Positions 9,187 to 21,118 of a DNA stretch of 58,144 bases are shown here, in pieces. Below the pieces are notes generated by a model, which was given only the letters and a program-made list of their open reading frames with translations, ran no database searches and was not told the origin of the DNA. Both the position numbers and the translations under genes were made by a program. Numbering within the stretch: the stretch's first letter is position 1; every line of letters begins with the position of its first letter. The stretch is from Chloroflexota bacterium (lineage in GTDB: Bacteria; Chloroflexota; Anaerolineae; Aggregatilineales; Phototrophicaceae). The DNA is taken from NCBI GenBank assembly GCA_026706395.1, contig JAPOYU010000039.1, forward strand, positions 1 through 58,144. The letters are read 5' to 3'.

Positions 9187-10470
9187 TCAGGCAGCCGAGT
9201 GAATTTCGCCTGAGAGATTGATAACGCTGCCATCGCCGGTGAAGATTCGCGGCTTTTCTTCTCCGCGGATGACGGCATCCGTAATGACTACTCGCGAGAT
9301 ATCATCACGGCTCGGTACTTCAAACATCACTTCAAGCAAGCTGGACTCAATGATCGAGCGCAGACCACGCGCGCCGGTGTCGCGTTCGATCGCGAGCTCG
9401 GCCGCGGCCTTAAGGGCAGCCTCATCAAAGACCAATTCAACGTTATCAAGCGACAGAAGATGCTCGTACTGCCTGATGAGCGCGTTCTTCGGCTCGATCA
9501 TGATGCGCAGCAAGTCGTCCAACTCAAGAGCTTGGAGCGCCACAATGACGGGAAGACGTCCGACCATTTCAGGTATCATACCGTGCTGAACCAAGTCCTC
9601 CGGGGAGGTCAAGCTCAGCAGGTCGGTCATCTCGTTTTCATCAGGGTCTTGCTGTACGCCAAAGCCTATCTTGCTATTCATGCCGACACGGCGGCGGATT
9701 ACCTCATCGAGACCGGAGAACGTTCCGCCGACGATGAAGAGAATATTACGGGTATCAATTTGCAGGAATTCCTGATGCGGATGTTTGCGCCCGCCTTGAG
9801 GGGGCACATTCGCCACCGTACCTTCGAGGATTTTTAGAAGGGCCTGCTGTACGCCTTCGCCGGACACATCGCGTGTTATCGAAGGATTCGAATTGGACAT
9901 GCGCGCTATTTTGTCGATTTCGTCGATATAGATGATGCCGCGTTCAGCGCGCGCAATATTGCCGTCGGCCGCTTGAATTAGCCGCAGCAGGATGTTCTCT
10001 ACATCTTCACCGACGTAGCCGGCTTCCGTCAGAGCGGTGGCATCGGTGATACAGATGGGCACATCCAGGATGCGCGCCAGCGTTTGCGCGAGCAACGTCT
10101 TGCCGCAACCGGTGGGACCAATGAGCAAGATATTGCTCTTGTCCAATTCAACATCCAAGGGCTCGTCGGACGCCTTAATGCGCTTGTAATGGTTGTAGAC
10201 AGCGACGCTCAGAACGCGTTTCGCGGCGCCTTGCCCGATGACATATTCGTCCAGCCGCTGCATGATTTGGCGGGGCGAAAAGGAGAATTGAAATTCAAAG
10301 CCGTCCTCGGCTTTTAAATCGTTGGCTTCTTCCTTCAGCAGCAGGTTGTGGCAGAGCTCCACGCAAAAGTTGCAGATGTGGATATGCTCTGGACCGGCGA
10401 TCAGGCGGTCGACTTCGTCGTGCGTGCGAGCGCAGAAATTACAGCGATGTTTGATAGGCGAAAAGCTCAA
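9187..10470 (-). CDS. clpX: ATP-dependent unfoldase ClpX
   Basis: ClpX is the AAA+ unfoldase that feeds substrates to ClpP. An upstream frame to 10515 overlaps clpP. The TTG at 10470, just after the clpP stop and preceded by GGAAGGGG, gives a normal 427-residue protein. It has the N-terminal zinc finger (RCNFC and ICNFCVELC), Walker A GPTGCGKT at 118-125, pore loop GYVG at about 151, Walker B IIYIDEID at about 179 and an RKH loop at about 228. It also keeps the IGF tripeptide that docks on ClpP. The tig-clpP-clpX order is the standard operon, so this is the housekeeping quality-control protease. Confidence 0.96.
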   Translation of the reverse strand: MSFSPIKHRCNFCARTHDEVDRLIAGPEHIHICNFCVELCHNLLLKEEANDLKAEDGFEFQFSFSPRQIMQRLDEYVIGQGAAKRVLSVAVYNHYKRIKASDEPLDVELDKSNILLIGPTGCGKTLLAQTLARILDVPICITDATALTEAGYVGEDVENILLRLIQAADGNIARAERGIIYIDEIDKIARMSNSNPSITRDVSGEGVQQALLKILEGTVANVPPQGGRKHPHQEFLQIDTRNILFIVGGTFSGLDEVIRRRVGMNSKIGFGVQQDPDENEMTDLLSLTSPEDLVQHGMIPEMVGRLPVIVALQALELDDLLRIMIEPKNALIRQYEHLLSLDNVELVFDEAALKAAAELAIERDTGARGLRSIIESSLLEVMFEVPSRDDISRVVITDAVIRGEEKPRIFTGDGSVINLSGEIHSAA

Positions 10471-10471
10471 C

Positions 10472-11086
10472 TCAAGCCCCTTCCAGTTCGCGCTCTTCGC
10501 CGAGAAGCACGGCATCGATCAAACCGAATTCGGTCGCTTCTTCGGCGGTCATATACACATCTCGATCGGTAACACGTTCGACTTCTTCCGGCGTCTTGCC
10601 CGTGTGGTTAACGAAGATATCGATGATACGCTTCTTCAGCCGCACGATTTCTTCGGCCTGGATCACGATATCGGAAGCTTGTCCCTGCGCGCCTCCAAGC
10701 GGCTGGTGCATGTGGATGGTGGCGTTCGGCAGGGCGAGGCGCATACCGGGCTCACCCGCGGTCAAGAGAACGGTGCCAAAGCTGGCGGTAATGCCCACGG
10801 CAACCGTACTGACGGGGGCGGCGATCTGCTGCATGGTGTCGTATATTGCCAAACCAGAATACACGATGCCGCCGGGCGAATTGATGTACATCTGAATTCG
10901 ACGGTCTGGACCTTCCCGCTCCAGGAAAAGCAACTGCGCCACGATGAGATTGGCGATTTGGTCGTTAATGCCCGAGCCGACGAAAACGATGCGTTCCTTG
11001 AGAAGCAGGGAGTAAATGTCATAGGCGCGTTCGCCGCGGCTGCCCTGCTCGATGACCATGGGGATCACACTGTGAAAGTTGTTCAT
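10472..11086 (-). CDS. clpP: ATP-dependent Clp protease proteolytic subunit
   Basis: This is the serine-protease barrel of ClpXP. The frame extends upstream to 11227 and into tig, but the ATG at 11086 (GAAAGGA upstream) gives a normal 204-residue ClpP beginning [14 protein letters not shown], the usual mature-like start. The catalytic triad is visible: Ser102 in ITASFGT, His127 in MHQP and Asp176 in DRDVYM. The ASFG motif replaces the more usual ASMG. It lies 52 bp after tig and one base before clpX, as a single operon. Confidence 0.96.
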   Translation of the reverse strand: MNNFHSVIPMVIEQGSRGERAYDIYSLLLKERIVFVGSGINDQIANLIVAQLLFLEREGPDRRIQMYINSPGGIVYSGLAIYDTMQQIAAPVSTVAVGITASFGTVLLTAGEPGMRLALPNATIHMHQPLGGAQGQASDIVIQAEEIVRLKKRIIDIFVNHTGKTPEEVERVTDRDVYMTAEEATEFGLIDAVLLGEERELEGA

Positions 11087-11138
11087 TCGCTGTTGCAATC
11101 CTTTCGCTTGGCTTGGAGGATGAATGCTTCCGGCAAGA

Positions 11139-12770
11139 TCAATTCTCGTGGCTGGCGACATCGTCACCCGGCTGAAGGGTTTCCGCCTCCGCAACCGGGT
11201 CACCTTCAGCGCCGCTCGATGACTCATCGGATGGCGAAGGAGGGGCTCCGTCTTCCGCTTGGTAGCGCTGCAATCGTTCGCTGCGAGCTTGGGCGCGTTC
11301 GGCGTCTTCTTTCATGCGAGCGCGCATGGCTTCAACCGCTGCAATGGGGTCGTCTCCCCTGCCGATGGCGACGAGATGTTCATTCAGTTGGTTCATGACC
11401 AGTTCATTGCGGATATTGTCGCGCATTTGCGGTGTATCGAACAGCTTCCGGATTTCTGGACTGGAGCCGTAGCCGGCGGTAACCGTATCAAGTCGCAATT
11501 CCATATCTTCTTCGCTGACCTCGATCTCTTGGGCGCGGACGATCTCCCGCAAGACGAGTGTTTGGCGCAGCGATTGGATGGCGCGGTCACGATGCTGCTC
11601 ACGAAGGTCATCTTTGGTGGAGTTCGTCAGCCGATAATAATCTTCCAGTTTGATCCGCTGTTGGGCAAGATTGCGTTCAAAGTCGCCGATCATTTCGTCG
11701 ATATGTTCTTCCAGCGTTACGTCGGCGTAGTTTGTCTCTGCGCCGTCGACGATTTCTTCGAGCACCTTGCCGCTGTATTGAACCTTGGCATCTGACAGAG
11801 CCGAGCGCTCCAGCTCTTCCTGAGTCGACGCGCGCAAGCCGGGCAGGTTCAGCTCTTCATCACCGCGATTTCGGCTTACTTGACGGGCGAAATCGTCGTC
11901 CAACTCCGGAATCGAAATCTCTTCAATCTTCTTCAATGTAACGAAGAATTTAACGCGGCGCCCGATGATCGTTTCGTCGGCATCGTCATCGGGAATCGTT
12001 AATTCGAATTCGACGTCGCTGCCCAATTCGGCGCCGATCAGGTGCCCGACAAATCCGTGTGTGAAGGGGTCTTCATTGGGATCAAGGATTATGATGGCGT
12101 TTTCATCCTTGACGAAGGTATCGCCCTTCAGCGGAACGTACTGCGTATTGCTGGGTTCAGATTCCTCGTCCGCGCCAGGATTGTCGGCAAGCCCATCTCC
12201 TTCCGGCGGCGCTTCGTCGTCCTCGGTTGACTCCTTGGGCGATTCACCATCAATGAATTCGCTTTCGACGGCGATGGTGACACGATTGCCGGCGGCCGCC
12301 ACTTCGACTTCTTCATCAATTGTCTCTGTCGCCCGAAGCTGGATCTGTCTCAATGCTTGCTCGACTTGATCGGCCGCTATTTCAGGTTCTTCAAATTCGA
12401 CGCGAACATCACGATAATCTTTTAGATCAACTTCCGGCTGCAGTGGAACGGAGAAAACGAAGGTGGGCGCGGGCTCCAACTTGAAGTCATCGAAGGCGCC
12501 GGGGCCATACGGCAGGACTTCGGATTCTTCCAGCGCCTGCTTGTAAAGAACATCGCCAAGCGCTTCGACAGCTTCTTCCAGTATCGCGCCTTCACCCACA
12601 TGTTGCGCGACCAAGCGATAGGGCGCCTTGCCCTTGCGGAAACCTTTGATGCGCACTTGCCGCGATATTTTGCGCGCGGCTTTTTGCTTGGCGTCTTCCA
12701 ACTGTTCCGCCTCTATTTCTATGGTGAATTGCGCCCGGTGGTCACTGATGCGCTCGGTTTGCAGTTTCAA
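11139..12770 (-). CDS. tig: Trigger factor with a large acidic insertion in the PPIase domain
   Basis: Trigger factor is the ribosome-bound chaperone that meets nascent chains at the exit tunnel. The start is TTG at 12770 with AAGGAAG upstream. At 543 residues it is about 100 longer than E. coli Tig. The ribosome-binding loop GFRKGKAP is at 43-50. The FKBP-like domain starts near 155 and is interrupted at about 174-225 by an acidic, proline-rich insertion. The helical substrate-binding arms follow. The tail (from about 505) is also acidic and Ser/Pro-rich. It is the first gene of the tig-clpP-clpX operon. Confidence 0.94.
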   Translation of the reverse strand: MKLQTERISDHRAQFTIEIEAEQLEDAKQKAARKISRQVRIKGFRKGKAPYRLVAQHVGEGAILEEAVEALGDVLYKQALEESEVLPYGPGAFDDFKLEPAPTFVFSVPLQPEVDLKDYRDVRVEFEEPEIAADQVEQALRQIQLRATETIDEEVEVAAAGNRVTIAVESEFIDGESPKESTEDDEAPPEGDGLADNPGADEESEPSNTQYVPLKGDTFVKDENAIIILDPNEDPFTHGFVGHLIGAELGSDVEFELTIPDDDADETIIGRRVKFFVTLKKIEEISIPELDDDFARQVSRNRGDEELNLPGLRASTQEELERSALSDAKVQYSGKVLEEIVDGAETNYADVTLEEHIDEMIGDFERNLAQQRIKLEDYYRLTNSTKDDLREQHRDRAIQSLRQTLVLREIVRAQEIEVSEEDMELRLDTVTAGYGSSPEIRKLFDTPQMRDNIRNELVMNQLNEHLVAIGRGDDPIAAVEAMRARMKEDAERAQARSERLQRYQAEDGAPPSPSDESSSGAEGDPVAEAETLQPGDDVASHEN

Positions 12771-12849
12771 GTTACTTCCTTCGCTTCCATTGGGGCCGCT
12801 ATGGCGCTATCCGGCGATGTGCTGAGCAAATCTTACGATAGAAAGTCGA

Positions 12850-12867
12850 GAGGCGCGTTCCGCGCCC
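12850..12867 (-). terminator. GC-rich hairpin after tRNA-Leu(UAG), possible terminator
   Basis: GGCGCG and CGCGCC form a perfect stem with a three-base loop between the tRNA and tig. The T-run after it on the minus strand is weak (TCTCGACTTTCT), so termination is plausible but not certain. Confidence 0.45.
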
Positions 12868-12884
12868 CGAAATAGGTTAGGTGA

Positions 12885-12965
12885 TGAGGAAGGAGGGACT
12901 CGAACCCTCACCTCAAAGAGACATGATCCTAAGTCATGCGCGTCTGCCAATTCCGCCACTTCCTC
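12885..12965 (-). tRNA. tRNA-Leu, anticodon UAG
   Basis: On the minus strand the acceptor stem GAGGAAG (from 12965) pairs with CTTCCTC (12886-12892), and the discriminator is A at 12885. The anticodon stem CATGA/TCATG encloses the loop CTTAGGA, giving anticodon UAG. A class II variable arm (TCTCTTTGAG region) and the T-loop GGTTCGAGTCC follow. CCA is not encoded. A strong promoter lies at 12986-13014. Confidence 0.95.
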
Positions 12966-12985
12966 AGGGCATCGAATGGCTTGAA

Positions 12986-13014
12986 ATTATAGACAGCAGC
13001 GGAAAAGCCTACAA
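12986..13014 (-). promoter_or_regulatory. Sigma-70-type promoter of tRNA-Leu(UAG)
   Basis: On the minus strand the -35 is TTGTAG (13009-13014), the spacer is 17 bp, and the -10 is a perfect TATAAT (12986-12991). The predicted start is about 14 bases before the mature tRNA 5' end. Confidence 0.75.
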
Positions 13015-13024
13015 GGGGCGAAAC

Positions 13025-13603
13025 TTACTGAAGCTCGACGCCTGAGACATCGGAGACGTCTCTGCCGCTTACCTGATGGAGTACGCTGCTGATAATCAGC
13101 TGTGCAAAGCGAAAGAGTGCTTGCATTTGGGCGATACGATCGAGGTAAAGGCGCGCGAGGAACTGCTGGTCGGGCGGCAGGTCCCGAAGCCCGGCGGAGA
13201 TACGTTCGTGATTCTCTTCCATCACAGCCAAAGCATGTTCAAGATCGCGCAATTCCCGTCCGCTAAGGAAATTCGAGAATATCTGCCAGAAGTCGGTTTC
13301 CGCTTGATAGTACTTGCGGCGTCCGCTACCACCGCGGACCCAAACCTGCCGCACCATGCCCATGTGCTCCAAAGCTCGGATATTGGTGCTGACGCTGGCT
13401 TTCGAGATGCTGAGGCGCGCCATCATATCGTCAAGAGAGAGCGGCTCCGCGCTTAGAAGCAGGCTGCCATACAGCTGGCCCATCACCTTGCTGAAGCCGA
13501 AATAATCGGCCAATTGGCCCAAACCGTCCAGCATGCTGTCGTGGACGATTTGCAGATCGCCGGTGGGCAATCGATCGTCGCCAAATCTGTCGTCTTGCTG
13601 CAT
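13025..13603 (-). CDS. GbsR/MarR-type winged-helix transcriptional regulator
   Basis: This 192-residue protein has a winged helix at about 40-100, with LSLDDMMARLSISKASVSTNI as helix-turn-helix and a basic wing GGSGRRKYY. A C-terminal helical part probably makes the dimer. The N-terminal FGFSKVMGQLYGSLLLS block is typical of the GbsR group, whose known members control glycine-betaine synthesis or osmoprotectant genes. No such target gene is next to it, so its regulon is unknown. It is divergent from rex across a 272-bp gap. Confidence 0.8.
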   Translation of the reverse strand: MQQDDRFGDDRLPTGDLQIVHDSMLDGLGQLADYFGFSKVMGQLYGSLLLSAEPLSLDDMMARLSISKASVSTNIRALEHMGMVRQVWVRGGSGRRKYYQAETDFWQIFSNFLSGRELRDLEHALAVMEENHERISAGLRDLPPDQQFLARLYLDRIAQMQALFRFAQLIISSVLHQVSGRDVSDVSGVELQ

Positions 13604-13833
13604 TAGCTTTGTTTAGCGATCGGCCTCGCCACGATAGTTTGAGGGACTCCTCGCCCGGTTAGGCCTTGTCCGTCGCGATGGAAAAAGGCCGACGCCATTC
13701 TATCATCGTGGCCAGCCTCTATCAAGCAGAAGGAAAACGAACCGTTAAGGGGAGCATTTTCGTCCGCCGACTATAGCATTCGGGCAGATGATAATTCTAT
13801 GGCGTGGATTCATGGTGGGTGGTAAGGTGGTTA

Positions 13834-13851
13834 TTGTAGAAAGTTTCACAA
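13834..13851 (+). promoter_or_regulatory. Rex-type operator upstream of rex
   Basis: TTGTAGAAAGTTTCACAA matches the Rex operator TTGTGAANNNNTTCACAA at both outer half-sites. The right half TTTCACAA is perfect and the left half has two mismatches. It sits 24 bp before the rex ATG, in the position expected for autoregulation. Prediction by eye only. Confidence 0.7.
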
Positions 13852-13875
13852 ACTTCTCCTGATGGATCGGTGTTG

Positions 13876-14502
13876 ATGGCGAGCATATCAGCCGCGGCCA
13901 TTCCAGATATCGTCATAGGCCGACTGCCCCTTTATTTGCGCGCCTTGCGACGGTTACGTCAAGAAGGCAAACAGGTGACGTCGTCGCACGAACTAGGCAG
14001 GCGTCTGGACATCAGTTCGGCGCAGATTCGCAAGGACCTATCGCATTTTGGCGGCTTTGGCAAACAGGGTACAGGCTATCAGATTGAGTTCCTAATCGAA
14101 CGACTGCGGGATGTCTTGCAGGTCAACCAAGAATGGATGGTCGCGGTAATCGGCGCGGGCAACCTAGGCAGTGCGATTTCACATTATCGTGGATTCCAGG
14201 ATCGTGGCTTTCGCATCGCTCATCTCTTCGATATCAGCGCGGAGAAGATTGGACAGCGAATTGGGGCCTTTGTCGTGCTGCCGGTGAGCGAAATGAGGGA
14301 GACGATCCGCAGAGACGGCATAGAGATTGCGATGCTGGCGGTGCCGGCGGAGTACGCTCAGACAGTGGCGGACCAGTTGGTGGAAGCCGGCGTGAAAGCG
14401 ATACTGAATTATGCGCCGATCAACATAAATGTGCCGGAACATGTGCAGATCCAGTACATCGATCCGGTTACTCACTTGCAGCACATGACGTATTATCTGT
14501 AG
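13876..14502 (+). CDS. rex: Redox-sensing transcriptional repressor Rex
   Basis: Rex represses fermentation and respiration genes when NADH is low relative to NAD+ and lets go of DNA when NADH binds. The ATG at 13876 gives 208 residues; GTG 13870 in the same frame is an alternative. The N-terminal winged helix includes LDISSAQIRKDLSHFGGFG, with a recognition helix typical of the family. A Rossmann domain follows with VIGAGNLGSAI at about 91-101. The C-terminal domain-swapped helix ends in QHMTYYL. Two Rex-type operators are present in the window: one before this gene (13834-13851) and one over the atpA promoter (20251-20268). Confidence 0.96.
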   Translation: MASISAAAIPDIVIGRLPLYLRALRRLRQEGKQVTSSHELGRRLDISSAQIRKDLSHFGGFGKQGTGYQIEFLIERLRDVLQVNQEWMVAVIGAGNLGSAISHYRGFQDRGFRIAHLFDISAEKIGQRIGAFVVLPVSEMRETIRRDGIEIAMLAVPAEYAQTVADQLVEAGVKAILNYAPININVPEHVQIQYIDPVTHLQHMTYYL

Positions 14503-14534
14503 GGCGCTTCAGTCTGGCGGACCTGCCGCTAGCG

Positions 14535-15560
14535 TCAGTAGTAGTTGGTCTGTGCCAGCCGGCGCAGAATCGCCGGGTCTTCCATGGCCCTGCCACAACC
14601 TACGACCACATCAATCAGCGGGTTATCGGCCTGGTAGACGGGCACGCCGGTTTCTCGTGTCAGGTAGGCGTCAACACCACGCAGCAGGGCGCCGCCGCCG
14701 GTGAGCACGATACCGCGATCAATGATATCGGAAGAGAGTTCTGGCGGCGTAGTCGATAGAACATTTTTGACTACGGTGGCTATTTGACCCAAGGGTTCGG
14801 CGAGCGCTTCAACGACCTCGCCCGTTGTAATGCGCACGGTGCGGGGCAAGCCGGATACGTTGTCGCGGCCCTGGATTTCCATCGTCAGGTCTTGCGGTTG
14901 ATCAACTGCGGCACCGATCTGGATTTTGACTGCTTCCGCCGTGGGCTGGCCGACGGTCAAGTTATACTTGCGCCGGACATAACTGACGATGCCCTCATCG
15001 AGGCGCAAGCCACCGACCCGTCCACTTTCCGCCCGCACGATATTGTTCATGGTCAGCACAGCAGCTTCGGTAATGCCGCCGCCGATATTGACTACCATGC
15101 CGCCAGCGGGCGTGCTAACGGGCAAGCCAGCGCCGAGAGCGGAAGCAAGCGGTTCCCACATCAATTGAACGTCGCGAGCGCCGGCCGCAAGGATCGCTTC
15201 ACGAACAGCGCGCTTTTCGACGCTTGTCGCGCCGTAGGGCACCGCCACCATGACGGATGGGCGAAACAGACGCAAACGACCCGCGATCCGACTGAAGAAA
15301 TACTCGAGCATGGCTTCCGCCACTTCATAATCGGCAATGACGCCATTTTGAAGCGGGCGCATAACCTGAATGTCTTCATCGTCGACCCGGCCCAACATTT
15401 CACGCGCGGGATTGCCGAAGTCGACTATGCGCTCTTCTTCGGCGAGCAGAGCCACAAGCGAAGGTTCTTGCAGGACGATGCGCCCGCTGTCGTAAATGAG
15501 GACGTTAATCGTGCCCAAGTCGACGCCGAGTTGTTTCCCGAAGCGAGGCATGCGCCACAC
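14535..15560 (-). CDS. mreB: Rod-shape determining actin homologue MreB/Mbl
   Basis: This bacterial actin organises cell-wall synthesis along the cell body. The 341-residue protein opens with GTG at 15560; the ATG at 15551 is an equally good start. The phosphate 1 loop GVDLGTINVLIY, the phosphate 2 region MVVNIGGGITEAAV and the adenosine motif IVLTGGGALLRGV are all visible. mreC and mreD are not adjacent, so this may be a stand-alone mreB. It follows atpC on the same strand after a 114-bp gap with no clear terminator. Confidence 0.92.
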   Translation of the reverse strand: MWRMPRFGKQLGVDLGTINVLIYDSGRIVLQEPSLVALLAEEERIVDFGNPAREMLGRVDDEDIQVMRPLQNGVIADYEVAEAMLEYFFSRIAGRLRLFRPSVMVAVPYGATSVEKRAVREAILAAGARDVQLMWEPLASALGAGLPVSTPAGGMVVNIGGGITEAAVLTMNNIVRAESGRVGGLRLDEGIVSYVRRKYNLTVGQPTAEAVKIQIGAAVDQPQDLTMEIQGRDNVSGLPRTVRITTGEVVEALAEPLGQIATVVKNVLSTTPPELSSDIIDRGIVLTGGGALLRGVDAYLTRETGVPVYQADNPLIDVVVGCGRAMEDPAILRRLAQTNYY

Positions 15561-15674
15561 CAGTAAAATTAGTCACAATCGCTAGAGATATTTTACAGCA
15601 AAAACAATGCACGGACTACAGAAACAGCGCCGGGCGCCGGGATGCAAGGGAGAAGCACAGGTACTATCGGGGAT

Positions 15675-16127
15675 TCAGACCTCGTCGCTGTGCTCGTCAA
15701 TTATCCGAATGGCGGAGCCGCGGCTCCGGATTTTCTGGCTGATGCGAACGGCCAGGTTGGCGCGCCGCAGCGCCAACTCGGCTTCGCGATTGACGGTATC
15801 CGCCGGGCCTGTTTCAAGGACTTCGCGGGCGTGATCACGGGCTTCTTGCGCCCTTTCGAGGTCGAGGGCATAGGACGATTCGGCTAGATCGGCGAGGATG
15901 ACCACTTTATCCGGCCGGACATCGACTACCCCGCCGTAGATGGCAAATCGTTCTTCCGCCTCGCCCTTGCGCACGACCAACTCGCCGAATGTCAAAGTGG
16001 TCAAGACAGGCGCATGATTGGGCAAGACACCCATTTCACCTTCGACGGCGGGCACAATGATGATGTCGGCTTCGGGCTCGTCGAAGATTTTCTGTTCTTG
16101 CGTGACCAGCTCGATATGAATCGGCAT
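15675..16127 (-). CDS. atpC: ATP synthase F1 epsilon subunit
   Basis: This 150-residue rotor-stalk subunit has the N-terminal beta-barrel (IELVTQEQKIFDEPEADIIIVPAVEGEMGVLPNHAPV, split here as one continuous family block) and a C-terminal helical hairpin with LRRANLAVR. The start has an excellent GGAGG site that overlaps the atpD stop region. It is the last gene of the atpAGDC set. Confidence 0.95.
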   Translation of the reverse strand: MPIHIELVTQEQKIFDEPEADIIIVPAVEGEMGVLPNHAPVLTTLTFGELVVRKGEAEERFAIYGGVVDVRPDKVVILADLAESSYALDLERAQEARDHAREVLETGPADTVNREAELALRRANLAVRISQKIRSRGSAIRIIDEHSDEV

Positions 16128-16136
16128 GATCGCCTC

Positions 16137-18552
<2,416 letters not shown>

Positions 18553-18584
18553 CTAGTGTCTCCTCTCTTTTGCTGATGGTGACA

Positions 18585-20090
18585 CTATGACCAAGCCTCA
18601 TTGAAGGTCTTAATGGCCGCATTCAGTTTTTCCTGCACTTGATCTTTGGCGCGCTCATTGCGGTTTTCGCGGATGAACTCGCCAGTATCGGAGAATTGGG
18701 TGCGGAATGAGCGCAGGAATTCTTCTTTCCAGGCGAGCATTCGATCAACCGGCACGTCGTCGGTCAAGCCGCTGGTGCCGGCGTAAGTCAGCGCAACCTG
18801 TTCATCCAGCGAGAGCGTCTGGTATTGCACCTGCTTAAACAGCTCGGTGAGACGCATGCCACGGTCGAGCTGCTGCTGCGTCGCTTTGTCCAGGTTGGAG
18901 CCGAATTGGGCGAAGGCGGCGAGGTCTCGAAACTGCGCCATTTGCAGCTTCAAGCCATCGGCGACATCCTTCATGGCGCGGGTCTGGGCCGCGCTCCCCA
19001 CGCGGCTTACGCTGATGCCGGTGTTAAGCGCCGGACGCAAGCCGGCGTTAAAGAGCTCCGATTCGAGATAAATCTGCCCATCGGTGATGGAGATGACGTT
19101 GGTGGGAATAAAGGCGGAGACATCGCCGAGCAATGTTTCGATGACGGGCAACGCGGTCAAGCTGCCGCCGCCACGCTCGTCGCTCAATTGAGCGGCGCGT
19201 TCCAGCAAGCGGCTGTGCAGGTAAAAGACATCCCCGGGGAAAGCCTCGCGCCCCGGCGGGCGGCGCATCAGCAGCGAAACCTGACGGTAGGCGTTGGCGT
19301 GTTTGGAAAGGTCGTCATAGATGACCAGCGCGTCCTTGCCGTTTTCCATGAACCACTCGCCGATGGCGCAGCCGGAGTAAGGCGAGAGGAATTGCAGAGC
19401 GGCAGCATCGGAAGCGGAGGCGACAACAAGGGTCGTGTAATCCATTGCGCCTTCCCGCTCAAGCGTTTCGCGGATACGGGCCACTTCGCCACGCCGCTTG
19501 CCAATGGCGACGTAGATGCAATACATGTCTTCGCCTTTTTGGTTGACGATGGTATCCAACGCCAGGGCGGTTTTCCCCGTTTGTCGGTCGCCAATGATCA
19601 GCTCGCGCTGGCCGCGGCCAATGGGGATCATGGTGTCGATGGCCAGGATGCCGGTCTGCACAGGTCGGTCGACGCTGCGGCGTTCCATCACGCCGGGGGC
19701 GATGCGCTCGATGTTGTAGAATTCGTCTGATGGCACGGGGCCTCGGCCGTCGATCGGCTGGCCAAGCGCGTTGACGACGCGGCCGACCAGGCCCATGCCG
19801 ACGGGCACTGAGGCGATACGCCCCAGGGCGCTGACGGTGTCGCCTTCCTGAATGTCATCGTAGGCGCCCATGATGATGATGCCCACGTTGTCTTTTTCCA
19901 GGTTGAAGGCGATCCCGGCGACGCCGTTTTCAAATTCCACCAGTTCATTGTAGCGGACATTGTCCAAGCCAGAAATGCGGGCGATGCCGTCGCCGACTTC
20001 TTCAACGTAGCCGACTTCAACCGATTCAAGCTGGCCAAGCTCGATATCCTTTATCTGCTCCAGAATCGAATCATAGATGTTGTCTGCCAT
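18585..20090 (-). CDS. atpA: ATP synthase F1 alpha subunit
   Basis: The non-catalytic nucleotide-binding subunit of F1, 501 residues. Walker A GDRQTGKT is at 167-174, the signature [21 protein letters not shown] segment is present as [17 protein letters not shown], and the N-terminal barrel contains [12 protein letters not shown]. The ribosome site AGGAG is close to the ATG. It is the first gene of atpAGDC. The membrane subunits (atpB, atpE), atpF and atpH are not upstream; proC is there instead. The promoter and Rex-type operator lie 140-180 bp upstream. Confidence 0.97.
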   Translation of the reverse strand: MADNIYDSILEQIKDIELGQLESVEVGYVEEVGDGIARISGLDNVRYNELVEFENGVAGIAFNLEKDNVGIIIMGAYDDIQEGDTVSALGRIASVPVGMGLVGRVVNALGQPIDGRGPVPSDEFYNIERIAPGVMERRSVDRPVQTGILAIDTMIPIGRGQRELIIGDRQTGKTALALDTIVNQKGEDMYCIYVAIGKRRGEVARIRETLEREGAMDYTTLVVASASDAAALQFLSPYSGCAIGEWFMENGKDALVIYDDLSKHANAYRQVSLLMRRPPGREAFPGDVFYLHSRLLERAAQLSDERGGGSLTALPVIETLLGDVSAFIPTNVISITDGQIYLESELFNAGLRPALNTGISVSRVGSAAQTRAMKDVADGLKLQMAQFRDLAAFAQFGSNLDKATQQQLDRGMRLTELFKQVQYQTLSLDEQVALTYAGTSGLTDDVPVDRMLAWKEEFLRSFRTQFSDTGEFIRENRNERAKDQVQEKLNAAIKTFNEAWS

Positions 20091-20180
20091 TCACAGGCTC
20101 CTTGCCTCCGCATACACTCATGCGGATCTCGATTGCAACGGACGAGCCCTCGCAGAGAACGAGGTTCGCCCATATATTGT

Positions 20181-20209
20181 CTACGCTTGGAACTAAATGC
20201 CAAGTGTAG
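20181..20209 (-). promoter_or_regulatory. Stem-loop in the 5' leader of the atpAGDC mRNA
   Basis: CTACGCTTGG and CCAAGTGTAG form a 10-bp stem with one G-T pair and a 9-nt loop. Given the promoter at 20229-20257, it would lie about 13-40 bases into the transcript, where it could stabilise or attenuate the mRNA. Function is inferred. Confidence 0.5.
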
Positions 20210-20228
20210 TTGTTCGCAAACCGAAGTA

Positions 20229-20257
20229 ATTGTAGCGCAGATAACGGCGCTTGTCCA
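20229..20257 (-). promoter_or_regulatory. Promoter of atpAGDC
   Basis: On the minus strand, -35 TGGACA (20252-20257), a 17-bp spacer, and -10 TACAAT (20229-20234). The predicted start lies near 20222, leaving a leader of about 130 bases. The -35 hexamer lies inside the Rex-type operator. Confidence 0.7.
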
Positions 20258-20268
20258 TTATTTCACAA
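20251..20268. promoter_or_regulatory. Rex-type operator over the atpA -35 element
   Basis: TTGTCCATTATTTCACAA has one perfect Rex half-site (TTTCACAA) and TTGT at the other end, with three mismatches to the extended 18-bp consensus. It covers the whole -35 hexamer, so binding would block RNA polymerase. Rex itself is encoded 5.7 kb away. Confidence 0.65.
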
Positions 20269-20293
20269 ATGGATCCGAGCGAATCTGCAGTTC

Positions 20294-21109
20294 TTATTTT
20301 CCTAGAGCCTGCGATCGCCGGTAAGCGGCCCAGATGCCTTCGGAAAGCACGGTGCGCAAGCCGCCTTTTTCCATCTCATGAACGGCGGCTGCGGTGGTGC
20401 CGCCCGGGCTGGTCACCTGGTTGCGCAATTGTGCCGGGTGCAATCCGGACTGCTGGGCATAGAGCACTGAACCGAGCAAGGTTTGCGTCACCAACTTTTC
20501 GGCATCGCGGCGGGCGAAACCCATATGCACGCCGGCGTCGACCATGGCTTCCATGAACATGAAAACATAAGCGGGACCGGAGCCGCTGAGCGCCGTGGCC
20601 ATATCGAGAAAGCTCTCGTCATTGGCGTAAATCTGTTCACCGAGCGCGCTCAAAAGGATTTCGGCCTGTTTGCGATGATCGTCAGCGACCTCTGGCGAGG
20701 CGGTCCAAACCGTAATGCCTTGACCAATCTGCCCCGGCGTATTGGGCATCGACCGCACGACGCGAACATTCAGCAAACTATCCGCGATCGTTTCGAGCGG
20801 GACGCCGGCGACGATGCTGACGATCAAGCGGACGCTGTCCACGTGACCGCGAAGTTCGGACAGGACCACCCCCATCACCTGCGGCTTCACGGACAGAACC
20901 ACAAGATCTGACCCGCGCGCCGCTTCCACATTGTTTGTGGTGATCTTTATGGCGTAGCGCTCGCGCAAGTTTTCCAAGTGGTCCGCCCGTGGATCGGACG
21001 CGGTAATTTGACCAGGCTGCAGCAATTCCTGATGCAGCAAGCCTTTTATCATGGCTTCGCCCATGACGCCGGCGCCGATAAACGCAATCTTTTCACCGTT
21101 GAAGGCCAT
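20294..21109 (-). CDS. proC: Pyrroline-5-carboxylate reductase
   Basis: Catalyses the last step of proline synthesis, the NAD(P)H-dependent reduction of pyrroline-5-carboxylate. The ATG at 21109 with AAGG seven bases before it gives 271 residues; a GTG two codons upstream is possible. The Rossmann motif IAFIGAGVMGEAM is at the N-terminus. The C-terminal signature is present in slightly divergent form, LRNQVTSPGGTTAAAVHEME. It is the third gene of an epimerase-acetyltransferase-proC unit. Confidence 0.95.
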   Translation of the reverse strand: MAFNGEKIAFIGAGVMGEAMIKGLLHQELLQPGQITASDPRADHLENLRERYAIKITTNNVEAARGSDLVVLSVKPQVMGVVLSELRGHVDSVRLIVSIVAGVPLETIADSLLNVRVVRSMPNTPGQIGQGITVWTASPEVADDHRKQAEILLSALGEQIYANDESFLDMATALSGSGPAYVFMFMEAMVDAGVHMGFARRDAEKLVTQTLLGSVLYAQQSGLHPAQLRNQVTSPGGTTAAAVHEMEKGGLRTVLSEGIWAAYRRSQALGK

Positions 21110-21118
21110 AGTCACACC

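Noticed and set aside
11071..11084. Rex-like TGTGAAAGTTGTTC within clpP
   Set aside because: Only one half-site resembles the operator and it lies inside the coding region next to the clpP start, so I do not call a site.
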